64,000 nucleotides of DNA from Saxidomus purpurata (GCA_022818135.1 JAFMSR010000009.1:26589036-26653035), one strand, 5' to 3'. Numbered from the stretch's first letter, positions 23,030-36,185 are shown. The notes: generated by a model not told the origin, from the letters alone. Made by a program: numbers and translations.

Positions 23030-23726
23030 ATTTTGTATGTCAGTGCCCCAAGACAGGTAATCAGTAATGGTTAGGCCTTCGTATTTCGCAGAGGTTACAC
23101 TTTCCAGTATATGTTCGTGCAGACTGTAGTTATAGGTGATGACTTCTAGCTGATTCTGAGTTCATGCGTTTTGAAGCTTTAAATTGAATAAGCCATATCT
23201 TTTCCCATTTAGCAAGTGTATCAGTGTCATCTTGGAGAGCTTGACAGTTTGCATTGTCATGTATATTTCGGTACAATACACAGTCAAAAAGGCGAACAGA
23301 AGAGTAAATGCCGTCCGGTAAATCATTGATATATAGAAGGAACAGAGAGGGCCGAGGACAGAGCATTGGGGAACACCGGAGACCAGATGGGCCGACTCTG
23401 AAGCCACACCATCCAGGACAACATTTAGGGTACGGTCTGAAAGAAATGAATGTATCCATTTGTTTGTTACTCCTTGTATTCCGTTGTAGCTAAGCTTATG
23501 TATGATTTACGGTCGTGGACATTATCAAGTCTTTGGCAAAGTCCATGATAATGACGTCTGTTTGTCTGTGACCTTTATTGTTAGCCCTGTCTAGGTAGAA
23601 GGATAGATCGTGTAAAAACTGAACAAGTTGGGATTCGCATGACATGTGCTGTAAGTCAACAATGATATTATTTGCCTCAGCATGTTCGGTTATCTTGCTA
23701 ACAATTTTTTCCCCATTAATTTGCAA
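23030..23726 (-). pseudogene. non-LTR retrotransposon reverse transcriptase fragment (Jockey-like)
   Basis: Across three frames the - strand contains successive RT motifs: DFAK..., KLSYNGIQGVTNKWI, SGVPQ-SVLGPL, LFLLYINDLPDGI, SSVRLF-DCVLYR and downstream SVTSAKY-GLTI. The order matches the palm and following region of Jockey/CR1-type elements. Frameshifts separate the blocks. At the catalytic box, F is followed directly by DCVLY where the family has F-A-D-D, so two residues are missing. The glycine of SGVPQG is C. It is inactive, and the upstream endonuclease and 3' end are absent. Confidence 0.85.
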
Positions 23727-23754
23727 ATTTACAACAGTGAACGGTAATGATTAC

Positions 23755-24415
23755 AGTAATATACAAGAGCCATGATAGAAATGGCCATCCCCCGCCAAGT
23801 GCTCTTTTTATGACCAAGAAATTTGAGGTAAGAGGAATCGATACCGTAAAGTTTCTAATTTAATAAAATATTAGTATTTGGCGGGGCATAATTAGACAAG
23901 GTATGGTTTTTGGGCATGTACTTCCCATAATTGTGCTCTATCACTTTATGAGTTATGCTCCGGACAAGAAAAATCACTATATTAAGTTTCAAGTAATGCC
24001 TTTGGAGTTATGCTCCGGATAAGAAAAATCAAGAAAATGTAACAAAGGGGAGTACATTGTAATTAAAAAATTAGGCAAGATAGAGTTATGGTTTATGGGC
24101 ACTGCACTTCCCCTCACTGTACTCTATCACTGTAATAAGTTTCAAGTAAATCCCTTCAGTACCTTTGAATTTATGGTCCGGACAAAAAGAAAATCAAGAA
24201 AATGTAACAAAGGGGAGTAATTCAAAAATTAGACATGGTAGAGTTATGATTATTTTGGGCACTGCACTACCTCTCAATGTCCTCTGTCTGCGTGTAAAGT
24301 TTCAAGTAATTCACTTCAGTACTTTTGGAGTTATGCTCCGGACAAAAGTGTGACGGACGGGCAGACGGACGGAGCCCGTTACTATATCCCGTCCGCCAAG
24401 CAGGGGGGGATAATA
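23755..24415 (-). mobile_element. pearl/HINE-like element with ACGG microsatellite end
   Basis: Degenerate tandem units carry ttatgctccggacaa (near 23951, 24006, 24170 as ttatggtccgg, and 24332). The last spacings are about 162 bp. A gacggacgggcagacggacgg microsatellite follows at about 24352, then a short hairpin (tatccc / ggggata). The layout mirrors the element at 1-1150, in the opposite orientation. Confidence 0.65.
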
Positions 24416-24587
24416 ATAAACTCAGGGGTTCCGTTAGCAGGCGTACGGGTATAATATACGTCCAAACATAGACTCCGTAGGCCGAAATTTGAGGCCAGCG
24501 ACGTATATTGGAAGCCCGGGAATAACAAGGTGAGACGTTGCGATCAGTAAGCTGTACGTAATTGATATGGATATATGTATTTAAGAG

Positions 24588-24872
24588 TTTTATCGTTGGT
24601 ACCGGAAAAACGTTATGACCAACTCCCGAGAAGAGTTTTTGTTATTTTAGGTTTCGTTGGATATTGCAAGATAAAGAACGCGTCCCGTTCCCGAAACACT
24701 CTCTGGTTCTTTAACATACCCGGTGTACAGCACCGATACATCGGACCTCGGTTTTTGGCTCATCCGAAAGACCATTAGTTATGCTAGTTGAGGAGTAGGA
24801 GGTCGAACCTGCGATCCCTGAATTACAAGTCCAGCGCGTTAACCACTAGACCACTGTGTCGTATATTAGGGC
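24588..24872 (-). mobile_element. tRNA-derived SINE, copy 1 of a head-to-tail pair
   Basis: The - strand head reads gtggtctagtggttaacgcg, then a stem-loop with CTTGTAA (anticodon TGT, Thr-like), then box B ggttcgacc. The body contains ggatgagcc...accgaggtcc. It spans 285 bp to the start of the next copy. Confidence 0.8.
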
Positions 24873-25160
24873 TTTATCGTTGGTACCGGTTTCCCATATG
24901 ACCAACGCCCCCAGAAGAAGTTAGTTATTTTAGGTTTCAGAGGATAATGCAAGATACAGAAAGCGTCCCGATTCCAGAGACACCCCTGATTCTTATACAT
25001 GCCAGGTGTATAGCACCCATACATGGGACCTCGGTTTTAGTCTCATCCGAAAGACTGTTAGTAATTTTAGTTGATCAGCCCCGGGTATCGAACGCGCTAC
25101 CCCGAGATTACAAGTCTCGTGCCCTACCGATTGAGCTAACCGGGCTGAACCGCTCCTCAC
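24873..25160 (-). mobile_element. tRNA-derived SINE, copy 2 of a head-to-tail pair
   Basis: The - strand head GCCCGGTTAGCTCAATCGG has a perfect 5-bp anticodon stem (CGAGA/TCTCG) with loop CTTGTAA (TGT, Thr-like), then gttcgatac. The acceptor stem pairs at only about 5 of 7 positions and the T stem at 3 of 5, so this is a SINE head and not a working tRNA gene. The body matches copy 1. Confidence 0.8.
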
Positions 25161-25389
25161 ACGTATAAAGTTTTGTATCGTCTACAAGCTGTCAAAATAG
25201 ATAACGCTTGCATAATCGCCAATCAACGGCGCGGTACCGCCCTCTTGTGGGCGGAGTAAAGATGGTAATGAGAATATGAAGCATTGCACTGTTAATTGCC
25301 GATAATTAATACAATGATGGGGAAAATCGTGCATTTATTTATTTTTTAATTCTCGGCAGTTTTTCGAAGTCTGATCGAAGAACAATCAA

Positions 25390-25795
25390 TGATCATGTAA
25401 TTCCCTTTTGGAGTTATGCGCCGGACAAGACAATTCAATAATAGGAGTTAATTACAAAAATAAGGCTATATATGGTTATGGTTCTTGGACACTGCACTTC
25501 TCCTTAATGTCCTCTCTCATTGTATGCAATAAGAACAAATTTCCTTTACTACTTTGCAGTTAAGCTCCGGACAAAAATGTAACAAAAGTAGATAATTCAA
25601 AATTTTGGCAAAATAGAGTTATGGTTCTTCACACTTCTTTTCCGCACATTGTGCTCTATCACTGTATGAAGTTTCAAGTAATTTCCTTCGATACGTTTGG
25701 AGTTACGCTCCTGGCAAAGCAATGCGGACGAACGGACGGACGGACAGACGAGTCAATTTCTAAATGCCTCCCGAAGTTGTTCCTTCGGGGGCATG
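25390..25795 (-). mobile_element. pearl/HINE-like element with terminal hairpin
   Basis: The same unit family as 23755-24415 (gttatgcgccggacaaga, taagctccggacaaaa, gttacgctcctggcaaag; spacing about 140-146 bp). An acggacggacggacag microsatellite follows, then a clean hairpin (cctcccgaag / ccttcgggggcat) ending near 25795. Confidence 0.7.
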
Positions 25796-25949
25796 AAAAC
25801 GGTTTTGAAAAATTGAAATCAGATTTCTAGTGTGTGTGGAAACATTGAAAGGAGAATGACTTCTGAAGATGGCATACTGCGAGCATTATCTGTTTTTTTT
25901 TACAAAAAAGGATAATGTGTTATCTAATGAGTAGAGGATTGCCTGGAAA

Positions 25950-26283
25950 TGCTAACAACTAAGTATGACATTGATTTGAAAGCCCTGAAGAAAGAGTACT
26001 CCGGGGTGAAAGAATCATACAAATATTACACATGCAAGTTGTGTGGTTGAGTCACTGCAGTGAGTATTCACTGACAACTGCTCTAAGTATGATCTCTTTG
26101 TGTATTCCTACCACACGTGTCTCATATGAGAGAGGGTTTAGCCTTCAGAAAAGAATTAAGATTCAATGTAAAACATCCCTGAATGGTGAAAACATGGATT
26201 TACTCATGAAACTGTCTGCAGGCGCCCTGTTGTCGTGTGAACTGGTCATTGCCAACTGGCATCATGTGAAAAAAGAAGACTAG
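25950..26283 (+). pseudogene. hAT transposase C-terminal (dimerisation) fragment
   Basis: Across one frameshift the + strand encodes a stretch resembling the hAT C-terminal dimerisation domain: LSMISLCIPTTRVSYERGFS, then LQKRIKIQ, then LNGENMDLLMKLS. The pattern ERGFS..KRIK..L..E.MD.LM is the domain's hallmark. An upstream part (YDIDLKALKKEY) is in another frame and ends at TGA. The N-terminus and catalytic region are missing. Confidence 0.75.
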
Positions 26284-27740
26284 GCAGTCTGTATGTTACC
26301 ATCAAGTTGGTTAATGTAAACATGATACAAAGTAGTATTACTGTAATGTACTGTACTTATCATGAAGCAATAATGAGAAGCATGTACAATCCAACTGAGA
26401 AACTTAGTACATTGGCTATGCATAATAAGACTTATTCACTTGTAGTAGTTTCCAGTATAGTCTACAATTTTGCAGCACATAATCGTGTTCCGCCGCGAAT
26501 TGGTGGCCGGAACTTTATCGTTGAATGGGGAATTTATCTGTTAAGAAAACAAAAAGATCAGATCCTCTTTTCCAGCAATTTTAATAACTCAGGTTTTTAC
26601 TACAAAGTTTAGCAGAATGATGTCTGCTTGCTGGAAAAGGGATCTTTTAAGGTTTCATCCCGCTGATCATTGGTCACCGTATTTTGACCAATCCTAAAAC
26701 AGAATCTTGGAATATTTCAAAACAGGTGGAGTTGGCAAATCCTGCTTAAGGGGTTGAAAAAACTGTGAAAATCCTTAAATTGTGTTACTAGAAAAGCCAG
26801 ACAAACTATCACCCATGTTTGGAGAACAATACAGCTTAACATCAGTTAAAACAGCAAACTTTGGCTACCACCTTTGAAACATGATAAGTGTTAATAGATA
26901 TCCTACTTAGCTACTATGTCAGAATTTTGAGACTACTAAGTAAGATAAAAGTGTTTAAGAAAGAAATGGCTTTTAAAAGATTATTTTCCCTAAACTGTGG
27001 GCTTTTAAAAGATACAGAAAATGTAAAATTATGCAGAATGAAATATAATTATTAATAATAAATGACTTATAAAATATAGGAAAATTCTAGAATTTTCAGA
27101 TACACATAATTTGAGCAACTGGAAATGCAAGTTTGAGTTATTGTAACTTACTACTTCTTTTTCCAGAACTTTTGAAAACAATTGACAGTTTATGTTTCTA
27201 ATTTTACAAATAGACGGTCGAAGATGTGCAAATATATGCCTTTTCTTTAGAAAGACGTGTGTCACGTGAATAATGGCTTTTCTAGTAAAACTCGTGCTGC
27301 AGTTTTCAAGAATGATACCTACTAAAGTAAATATAAACAATATTTGACTACTTTTAAGCATTGGAAGCATACTTTAAGCCTGGACGTTATCTCGAAAAAA
27401 AGAGGTCGGGACAATAAATAAATAAAACGTATTGACCTGTTTACCCTCCGTATGTAGCAATTCATGGTACTGTGTGTAATGTAATCTCAAAACATGACCC
27501 TCTGAGACTGATTCAGTCACCCTGAATATATTGAAAGCTAAGTACAAAAATAACAATTAAATCCATGGATGTGTTACTCAAGGGCTTGTGTGATTTGGCT
27601 AACGATATGCGAGATTGACAGGCAGTGACTGGTTAATTGTCCAATCAAACAACTACATCGGTAAATAAACAGTTATAATCCAATCAAATTCCCCATTTTG
27701 TCCCTGTATACTAACAGGGATGTGTAAAATGTTAGAATGC
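26284..27740. other. intergenic, nothing recognised
   Basis: AT-rich DNA. The ORFs of 100-113 codons at 26307-26612 (+) and 27029-27370 (-) show no known motif, and composition does not favour coding. Confidence 0.45.
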
Positions 27741-27744
27741 ACGA

Positions 27745-27955
27745 TAAGAGATAAGTGCCAGTGGTCAAGTTGTTAGCGTCGCTGACTTAAAATCACTGTA
27801 ACCTCTCATTGGTTGAGGGTCATTGGTCCGAGCCGAGACCATGTTTTTTATGTCAGAAAGTTGGTAGTGTCTAACGGAGGATAGGGTTCTTTTAGGATAG
27901 ATGAATATACGTCGTATGTCGTCCAAAATTGCTTCAAATGACTTCTCATAAACCA
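27745..27955 (+). mobile_element. tRNA-derived SINE (Leu-like head)
   Basis: The head cagtggtcaagttgttagcg is followed by ctgacttaaaatcactgtaa, a loop with TAA at the anticodon and a long variable arm as in tRNA-Leu. The same head occurs at 41698 and 61700. Confidence 0.75.
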
Positions 27956-28760
27956 CTTTCATCAAACTTGGCCAGAAGCATCCTGGTGTGGGCCTCTATT
28001 AACATTGTTCAAATGGTTCCGGTTGACTGAACATGGCCACTAGAGCTAAAAATTGTTGAAAATCTTTCCCAAAACCACAAGGCCCAGAGCTTAGACATTT
28101 GGTATGTAGCATTGTCTATTGGTGCTCTGCAAAGTTTGTTCAAATCATTCCCCTTAGGGTCAAATTGGCCCAGCCTGAGTAGCAACTTGTTTTACATCGA
28201 GTTTTATAGTGAAATCTTAAAAAATCTTCTTGTCTTGAACCACAAGTGCCACAGCGTAGATATTAGTGTAGAGCCTTGTGTAGTGGATCTCTACCAAATT
28301 ATGCCCCTGGAGTCTAAATATTATATTAGAAATTTAAATATCCTCTTGGTTGTCATCGAATACCCAAATTGGTATTCTCTCAGGGTCCAAATATTCCCTC
28401 GCGTCAAGCCTTCCGAACGATATATCCGGATATTCGGTCGTTTTCACTAAATGTACTAAATGGCTTATATAGCGTTGTTGACTCCACCAAGTTTGTCACA
28501 TATTCATTCCAGCGATTTAAAATTTATCACCGCCCTGTGGGTACAGCTTACCGCTAAGCTTGGGTGAATATTGTCTAGTGGGCCTCGATCAACTTTGACT
28601 TTATATCGTTTAAGTCAGACATGGGGGTCTCTAGTTTTACAAAGATTTATATAAGACTTTTTTAAAAATCTTTTTCTCCCAAACCACAAAAGCTTAGATA
28701 TTTGGGGTCAAAACTGACCACGCCCAATACAGATAAAACCGCTCAAGAGACATTAGGCTT
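27956..28760. repeat. degenerate tandem array of an accacaaggcc-type unit
   Basis: Blocks with aaccacaag...agagcttagacatttggt and caaatcattcccc-type motifs recur at about 28073, 28238 and 28685. The same sequence makes up the inside of the small MITE at 60383-60554. Confidence 0.6.
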
Positions 28761-28789
28761 ATGATCGTCAAACTAAATACTGAAGTTGG

Positions 28790-29280
28790 TCCAGTACATT
28801 ATCCCTACTGAGTTAAACGTTGACCTTGGCTGACCTACTTTCTGTACTTCAATGAAATTTAGACCGTGTATTTAGTTTTGAATGTAGATTTCAACTTCGA
28901 CATTAGCTGACATTGACCTACTGACCTACTTTCTGTTTTTGAAGCTACATCAATGAAATTTAGACCAAGTTTACAGTTTTGCATACAGATTTCATCTTCG
29001 ACAGTGGCTGACATTGACCTTGACCTACTTCACTTTTTAAGGCTACAGCAACGCAACTTGAACCATAAGTACAGTTTCAAATGCAGATTTCAACTTTGAA
29101 TTTGGTTGACCCTAGCATTGACCTTTGGCTTAATTTTGTGGGTTTTTTTTTCAAGCTAGAGAGATTGAATTTGGACTATTTATGGAGTTTTGCAAACTGA
29201 GTTCCATAATTCCTATGACTGACCTTGAGTATGACCTTTTGACCTAACTTCTTGTTTTATAGTGCAATCCTATAAAGGGG
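28790..29280. repeat. ~100-bp degenerate tandem repeat
   Basis: Units with gacctactttctg...caatgaaatttagacc...gatttcaacttcgac recur at about 28830, 28919 and 29020, with further decayed copies to 29250. Confidence 0.75.
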
Positions 29281-32200
29281 CATCATTGTTATCGGTTTTG
29301 ATAAGAGACACACTAGTCCTTAATATTAAATACATGTAATACCACCCTATTCCATTAAAAAGTATATCCGAGCCCAAGTTGGGGAGAGGATGTTGGAAGG
29401 GCTGCTTACCATAAGCAGAGGGCTAAAGTCGTCACTGCGTGCTCTTAACGCTTATTCATGACACTTATTATTGTTCTTTTTAACCTGACCTAAGCTGTGA
29501 CAAGGCAACTTCAAGAATACTTTAGACTCAAACTTGACTGAATTTGAAAAGGATTAGTTTTATCAACCGATTTTTTGAAAATGCAGTCTTAGCGGAAACG
29601 TACGAGCAAAATGCATCAAATTATTGACATATAAATTTACCGTTATCTCTAAATGTAGTTATACGTATAAATACCTTTATACTTAACCTTCTTTATCTTT
29701 TCCCAAGCTGTTACCATACAAGTCCGCACTCGTGGGTCGCTTAAAATGTAACATAAATAGATAAGTTGAAAAAAACCGGTTCAGTACACTGTACAAATAT
29801 TTACTCGAAAACTCGTGTTTCAAAGTTGCTTGCTTCCTAATGATGGAATGGGTCTTCTTTATCGTGAAAGTATCGCAAGCATACCTATATCTCAGTCTAA
29901 ATGTCTTTAAAATGACCTTGTGATTACAGTAGTATATGGGAGCCTGTAACCGAATCTTGTAAAGTTCTTAATAATAAATTCCGTGTTATTTTTAACTTCT
30001 TTTGCAAACTCATTCGCTCTCATTTTATAACAATTGACCTCGTTGGCAGAGGGGATAGGAAAACCTTGGCACCCTCTGTCTGATTCACACGCCCTCCTTG
30101 CATAGCCCTGGCTCAATCGTTGTGTTTGCGATATTGGCAGCCGGATAAAGCTGCTCAGTGGTTCTTTAAAGGTTGAACACCTTCTATTTCTCAGAATTAC
30201 ATTAAAGACTTGAAGTTTGTTTATTAACATAAATTTAACGGACCAAATCTTTCACTGAAGGGGAACGACATGTAGTATATTCTATTCCCTGTTAACATTA
30301 ACGTTAAATAAAAAAATAGCGAAGTGATATTTTTTGTCTATGAAATCTGTTTTCATATGCTTAATTTTCAACATCAAGCATCGGTAACTAGTGTATACGT
30401 ATCTTTTGATCGGCCCACGGCATGTAAAACGACTTTTGAATCGATAAGTATATTTTATTACAATAATAAGTGTGCGTCGACAGATTTTCAATTTCCCGAA
30501 AAAAGACTTGACCAGTGGAAAGAGGATATTTTTGCATTTGTTTACAGGTTTGGTTTGAATCTAATTTAAGTTGAAGAATTTATATGTAGAAAACGACATT
30601 GTATTACTTCCTTCAAACTGTGTTCATAATATTGTACACATTCAAAGGTTTGAGCATTTTACACTGTTCGCTGACTCAGCATATTTTTTTATAAAAATAT
30701 GAATATATGGATACATACAATAATATTATAGAAAATATAGAAATTATGTACATGGCGTTACAGCTTTTCTAAGCATTCTAGTGTCGATAGGTAATAAACA
30801 AAAAGTATACAGGCACTGAAAGATATACTTTAATCTTTATTATCATTATGTCAGCTGATCATGTCTCGGAAACACTTGAACCTACATTCTGAAATCATTA
30901 TCGATTCGCCCGCCCGTCTTTGTAACTTCTATACATTTGTATGAACAATCCACTATGATTCTTTATGTTTAGACGTCTGAGTAAATTAACTGGTTTTGGT
31001 GGGGTTTTATAACAAAAATTAATGAACCCCAAGAATCATATGGTGCGACATAAACTCTTGCTACCTCATTTAATTACTAACTAATCGTCTTCAAACATAT
31101 TTGGCCATAAGATTGAACGACATCAATGGCTTTCTTTTGTATTTCATTACGACTCGGCTTATAATTTCCTTATACAGGTTGCAAGTTGTGCGCTGTATAC
31201 GAATCAGTTATTTGACCATGCTAGATCTATAGATATTTCTTTCTTATTGGCTTCAGCGGAAATTGACAACCAAACAGCTGTTGCTGCACGCATTAATTTA
31301 CAAATAATTATTTCTTCGATTATGTGATGAAACACGTAGGTATAGGGAATTTCTATATAAGGAAATAGTGTTACAGTCTAATGGTACTGATATATTGATA
31401 AGAAGAAAATTATGTAATATCTAGTACATGTATGTGCAAAAACGTTTTGATTGAGTAGCAATTGGAAATTTAGTAAAGTGTCTCCCATTATCACTGCCTG
31501 GATCTAGGAACGTCCTTAATTTGGTTTACTCTGTTATTATCGTGTTTTGTTTGTGGTATAAGTTCCATAGATTTACCTTATAAGGTGTTCGCTCAGTGTG
31601 ATATTTTATTTTTCAGAATCCCTAGTCGCACAAAAACCCACAAAATATATATATATATATTATATTGTATTATATTATCAGATACGTTGTGCCATTAATT
31701 TGAAGCTCTCTCGTGTCACATTGAGTGAAGTCTGACCAACAGTGTCAGTCTTTTCAAAAACAAAATAATTCAACCGAAATTATATCCAGATTTTTGCACC
31801 CATGCAGCAGTCAAACATATCCGCAAGTTCCGTAGATAAATAGCCTGGTTCCGATCTATGGTCTACATATATACAGTATGGTAAAGAGTAAACTCGAATT
31901 TTTTGCAACAGTGATACTCAGATTAAATAATGAGTTTTGAAGAATGTTCTTCAAATACCAAAGGGGACACAAAACAGTTCCTTCCGCCAGAAGCAGCAAC
32001 ACAGATACCTCTTGCAAGTTTCCGCTTGACTTTCTTATACACTCACAGACCTGAAAAACACAAATCAGTGAAACAACTTTAAAATAGCTGTTACTGGAAA
32101 AATAAACATAGTTAATAACGGTCATCCAGCTGAACCGACTGCATTTGGATTTCACAACTCTCATTTCTGCATCACGAAATCAGATGAAAATCTGAGCCAT

Positions 32201-34056
32201 TTTAACAATTTTAGCAGGTCATCATGACATTTCCCGGGAAAGATAGTACCATAAGCACAGCTGTTCTTGCTTTGCTACCTTTCCTACTTTTGAGAGTAAC
32301 CATTCAACCTGGTGCTACTCCATTTCAATCTTTTTACATTTTTAAATGTTTACAGGTCTCTCAACCCAGCCAAACTTGCGTCCAAAGCTAGATTGACATC
32401 AGTTGCGTATTTCTGTCATTTACAACATTTCAACCTGCATGAGCTCAGTGACTACCACACAGATTTTTTTCTAAACATTCACTTTAACATTCACATATCA
32501 GATATAGACCAAGTAACTATTATTGTCTTCAAATTTGCCAGCAGATTTCATATCTGCCTCTGATTCTAAAATTTGACAGGGGTGACTTCTACACTAGAGG
32601 CTGGGAACTGTTCAGTGCCTTAGAAGTAACAACTTTCACTCACAGTTATTAGATACCTCTATGAGAAGACAGAGAAATCCAATTATGCTATCACAGACTT
32701 TATCCAAAAGGGAAGATATTTTGTAATTTATTAAAGTCTCCCATTGGACGATTTGCTAAAACCGATCTGAAATGAGACTATGCATCTCTGCACGCTAGTA
32801 TTTGTTTTTCACAGGTGTCTCTATACATACTACCCTAAACTACCCTAATGGTGTTAGCTGGTGACTTATTTTTAAGCTGACGTATGGTGTACTGTAACGA
32901 GTATAGTCCTAATTTCGACTTTTAAATTCCTCTGCTATTCGGTAGAAAACACATGCATACGACCATGTTTGCCACCAATGATCTCGAGACACCAAGGAAT
33001 CGAGTAATTGGACTAATTGCAACTAAAATTAATAATATCTCTTGTCGATTTTAAGTTCTTGTTGATTTGCTGAGTGTGGAGCTATAGCTGGATGTAGCAC
33101 GGACTCGAAAACCGACCTTGTAATTCTCAATACAAAAGAGATATTGCGTCTCTCTGTGGCCCTTTGCATACATTTTCAGAACTGTGTTGTACTTGTACAT
33201 GTAATACCTTAAAGCTGAAACAAGATGGTGACAGCTGTTTCTTGACTAGACACCGCGTCACAAAAAAATGTTTTTGTAGGATTTGAAGGAGCATTGTATT
33301 GTAATGCTGGGCAGATTAGACGATAGGTAATCTACTACATATCTTAAAATCCATCTACCAAGCAAATCAAGAACATTGAAAGTATGCGCATATTTGCACA
33401 CAGATAAAATCACACAATATCCATTTCATCAAATAAAAAACACTGACTATCGTTCATATAATTTATTATACACTTGCCCTTAGAAATATTGGCATAACAT
33501 ACAGTACAAAAAAGATTAAACTTCACTATCAATTTCGAGCAGCACATAATTTAGGTTTTGTATATAGCCTTGCACATTTTTCCCACCGAAAATATTAGTC
33601 ACACATTAGTTAATCTATTCATGATTGCATCTCCAGGAGTATTAGTAGACCCCCCCCCCCACCCCACCCGCCCAAAAAATATGATTAAAAATCGGTTATT
33701 TCATTGGTCTGTCTTGAAAGCTGGACAGCAGTCTGTTCAAAACCTAATTTAATATATCAGGTAGTTTCATTGGTTTCTTTTGAAAGCTGGACAGCAGTGT
33801 GATTAATTGCCTCTACTGTGGTTAGATATTTGCTAAAATCGACAAAAAAAATAGAAATACATATGATTGATAAATGACGAGCATTCAAATACCGGTACGA
33901 GATCTTCATGTCATGCAAAGCTGAAGACGAACAATTTGTCTGGAAGAAACACGAAGACAGTATGGTCAAACCAAACAAGATACTTTTGAAAACTAGAGCT
34001 TCGACATCAACAGTACTGCTTTAAACTGCAGTTAATTTTATAGATAAGTCCCTTCT
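29281..34056. other. intergenic; one weak exon-like ORF, otherwise nothing recognised
   Basis: AT-rich DNA with a (TA)n tract at about 31645-31675 and a short C-rich tract at 33651-33671. A 107-codon - strand frame at 29907-30230 contains a cysteine-spaced segment (see findings). No gene could be supported. Confidence 0.4.
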
Positions 34057-34063
34057 TGTAAAC

Positions 34064-35058
34064 CAAGGTCTTTCAAATAGTATGGTCCGGAAACGAGCGT
34101 TATACGATAAATAACCTGCTTCGGATCACGTGACAAAAATCCGGGTACCCGCAATTTTGGAAAAAGATAGAAAATATTGATACTTTATCTCGATATTTTA
34201 CCAATCAATTTGACCAACAAAGTGATCCTTAATACAATATATGCATTCCCTTATCATTACATGATATTATATTTTACCGATGTTTCATTTTAGGTGGATT
34301 TACGCATTGGAAAGTTGACCTGTTACGAACGGGTTTTTTCACAAATGACCAAAAGCCGAAAACCGACCTAATTTTAGCGCTTCTTTCCTACTTGCATGGT
34401 GTTCATGGGATTGATGTAACATCTCTGTTTCTCATAGATTTAAGTCTAATGTACGTCTGTTATGTCTTAGATTTTCGTATTTCACACGTATTTTAATTTT
34501 CTGGGACGGTTAGATCCGTTCAAAATCTAAAAATGGCGTCAATGGTGATTTTTTTTTCGCGATACGGTGATATTTTGTGCACAGGTTTTCACTATATATT
34601 TAGGGTCAAATGATGGAAAATTGCTAATTAAAATGTAAATTAAGAGTTATTTTTGAACGGATATGAATTAGATTTTCGTTTTTTTATTTGATAACATAAT
34701 AACGTACAGTTTTGTAAGACCAGGTTACCATCCATCGCTAAAACGCGCAAGACGGAATAGCATGGACCGTGTTTAACTCGCGTTAAAGATAAAAGTTAAT
34801 TATATATAGAGGTTTTAATTTCACAGTTTTACAGAAAATTTCATCAGCTTTCCAATTATGCCCTTTTTTTTATTAAATGTGATATTTAAATGACACAATG
34901 ACACAATTATCGGACAAATACCAGTTTACTCGCTCGGCGTGATAAATGCACGGTGTGATAAACGCTTCAAGGTAAAAATCGATAACCGAGACAAGATTAT
35001 CAGTACGATAAGACATTTATAGAGGGCGTTTCCGGACCATACTATTTGAAAGACCTTG
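34064..35058. mobile_element. non-autonomous DNA element with 32-bp TIRs, copy 1
   Basis: The terminal inverted repeats are 32 bp and perfect, starting CAAGGTCTTTCAAATAGTAT. The target duplication TGTAAAC is present on both sides (34057-34063 and 35059-35065). The 995-bp interior has no long open frame and contains gtggatttacgcattggaaa near 34293. With the second copy this defines a family with 7-bp duplications. Confidence 0.9.
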
Positions 35059-35065
35059 TGTAAAC

Positions 35066-36178
35066 TCAGCCCCGCATTGTGAACTCTTTTTTTCCAATGT
35101 AAAGCGCATCAGTCAGGCGATGTGGTGTGTGTGGGGGGGGGGGGGGTGGACACGCGGGACTATAACAATGCTAGTGTAAAATATGTTGTGAAAAATGGCA
35201 TGAATACATTTTGTCAAAACATGCTTTTTCAACTGGTGTCCAACTGCTTTTTTTTAATTGATTCGGTTATGTTTAACAACAAATCTGATATAGTTTCATA
35301 TATCAGTGCAATTGTTCACAATAACATAACTTAAAATCTTGTTTCTGTAAAATTTAGTGCTTATTTTATGGATTTTAAAATCAAGATATAGAGAATTTTA
35401 ATTGACAAACAACCTAGCATAGCCTTGTTATTTGATAGGACATTCTTTCAAATATTTTCTACAAGGGCAGTGAAGTCAATAGCATACTGTTACCTGTACA
35501 GGGCGTGTTAACAAATATTTAGTGTTGTTACACCTGCATTTGTGGGCGGTGCAGAAATCGTCGGATAGACGTTAGCTGTTATCGATAAAAACAAAGTAAC
35601 ACAATATTACGGATAACATCCGGCAGACGAAAGTTGTGCAAATTTTGGAATGGCACGAAAAAATGGATTAAAGAATGGTACAAGTCTATAGTTACTATTT
35701 CTTAAATAGATTCGACATCTACAAATATTTGTGGTTTTGTCATCACTGCTTCATTCGTTCTTTTCATCGCAGGCTGCCTTTTACGTTGGTCCTGCCTTAG
35801 TCCTTACTCTTAGATTTCTCTCCATAGAAATCATGGGCTAGAATTTATTATCGTCAAGTTACTGAATAATGAACTAAATAATAGGGATAGATTAGGGTAT
35901 GGGGTTTGAAGAAGTTAGTTGTCCTTTAATTAGTCCAGTTATTAGAGTTATCACACAGGTACTCGACACAATTTCTTGTCTTGTAAGTTATATAATATGA
36001 AATTAGGCACAGCCTAACAAGCGGGAAATCCCTTAAATATGACAAATTATGATAGACTGGAAAGAAGTTAGTGACACTTTTATTTGACAATTATATTTAA
36101 CTATGCAGGCGTATGCATATTTTCCATACAATGGGTTTATAAAGAATCGGGGGTGTTTTTTAATCTAACCAATTCAGT
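35066..36178. other. spacer between the two element copies
   Basis: AT-rich sequence with a run of about 15 G near 35131-35146. Nothing else is recognised. Confidence 0.45.
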
Positions 36179-36185
36179 GTTAAAG

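Noticed and set aside
25050..25145. Possible tRNA-Thr (TGT) gene on the - strand
   Set aside because: The anticodon arm is good, but the acceptor and T stems mispair and the sequence continues into a SINE body repeated next door.
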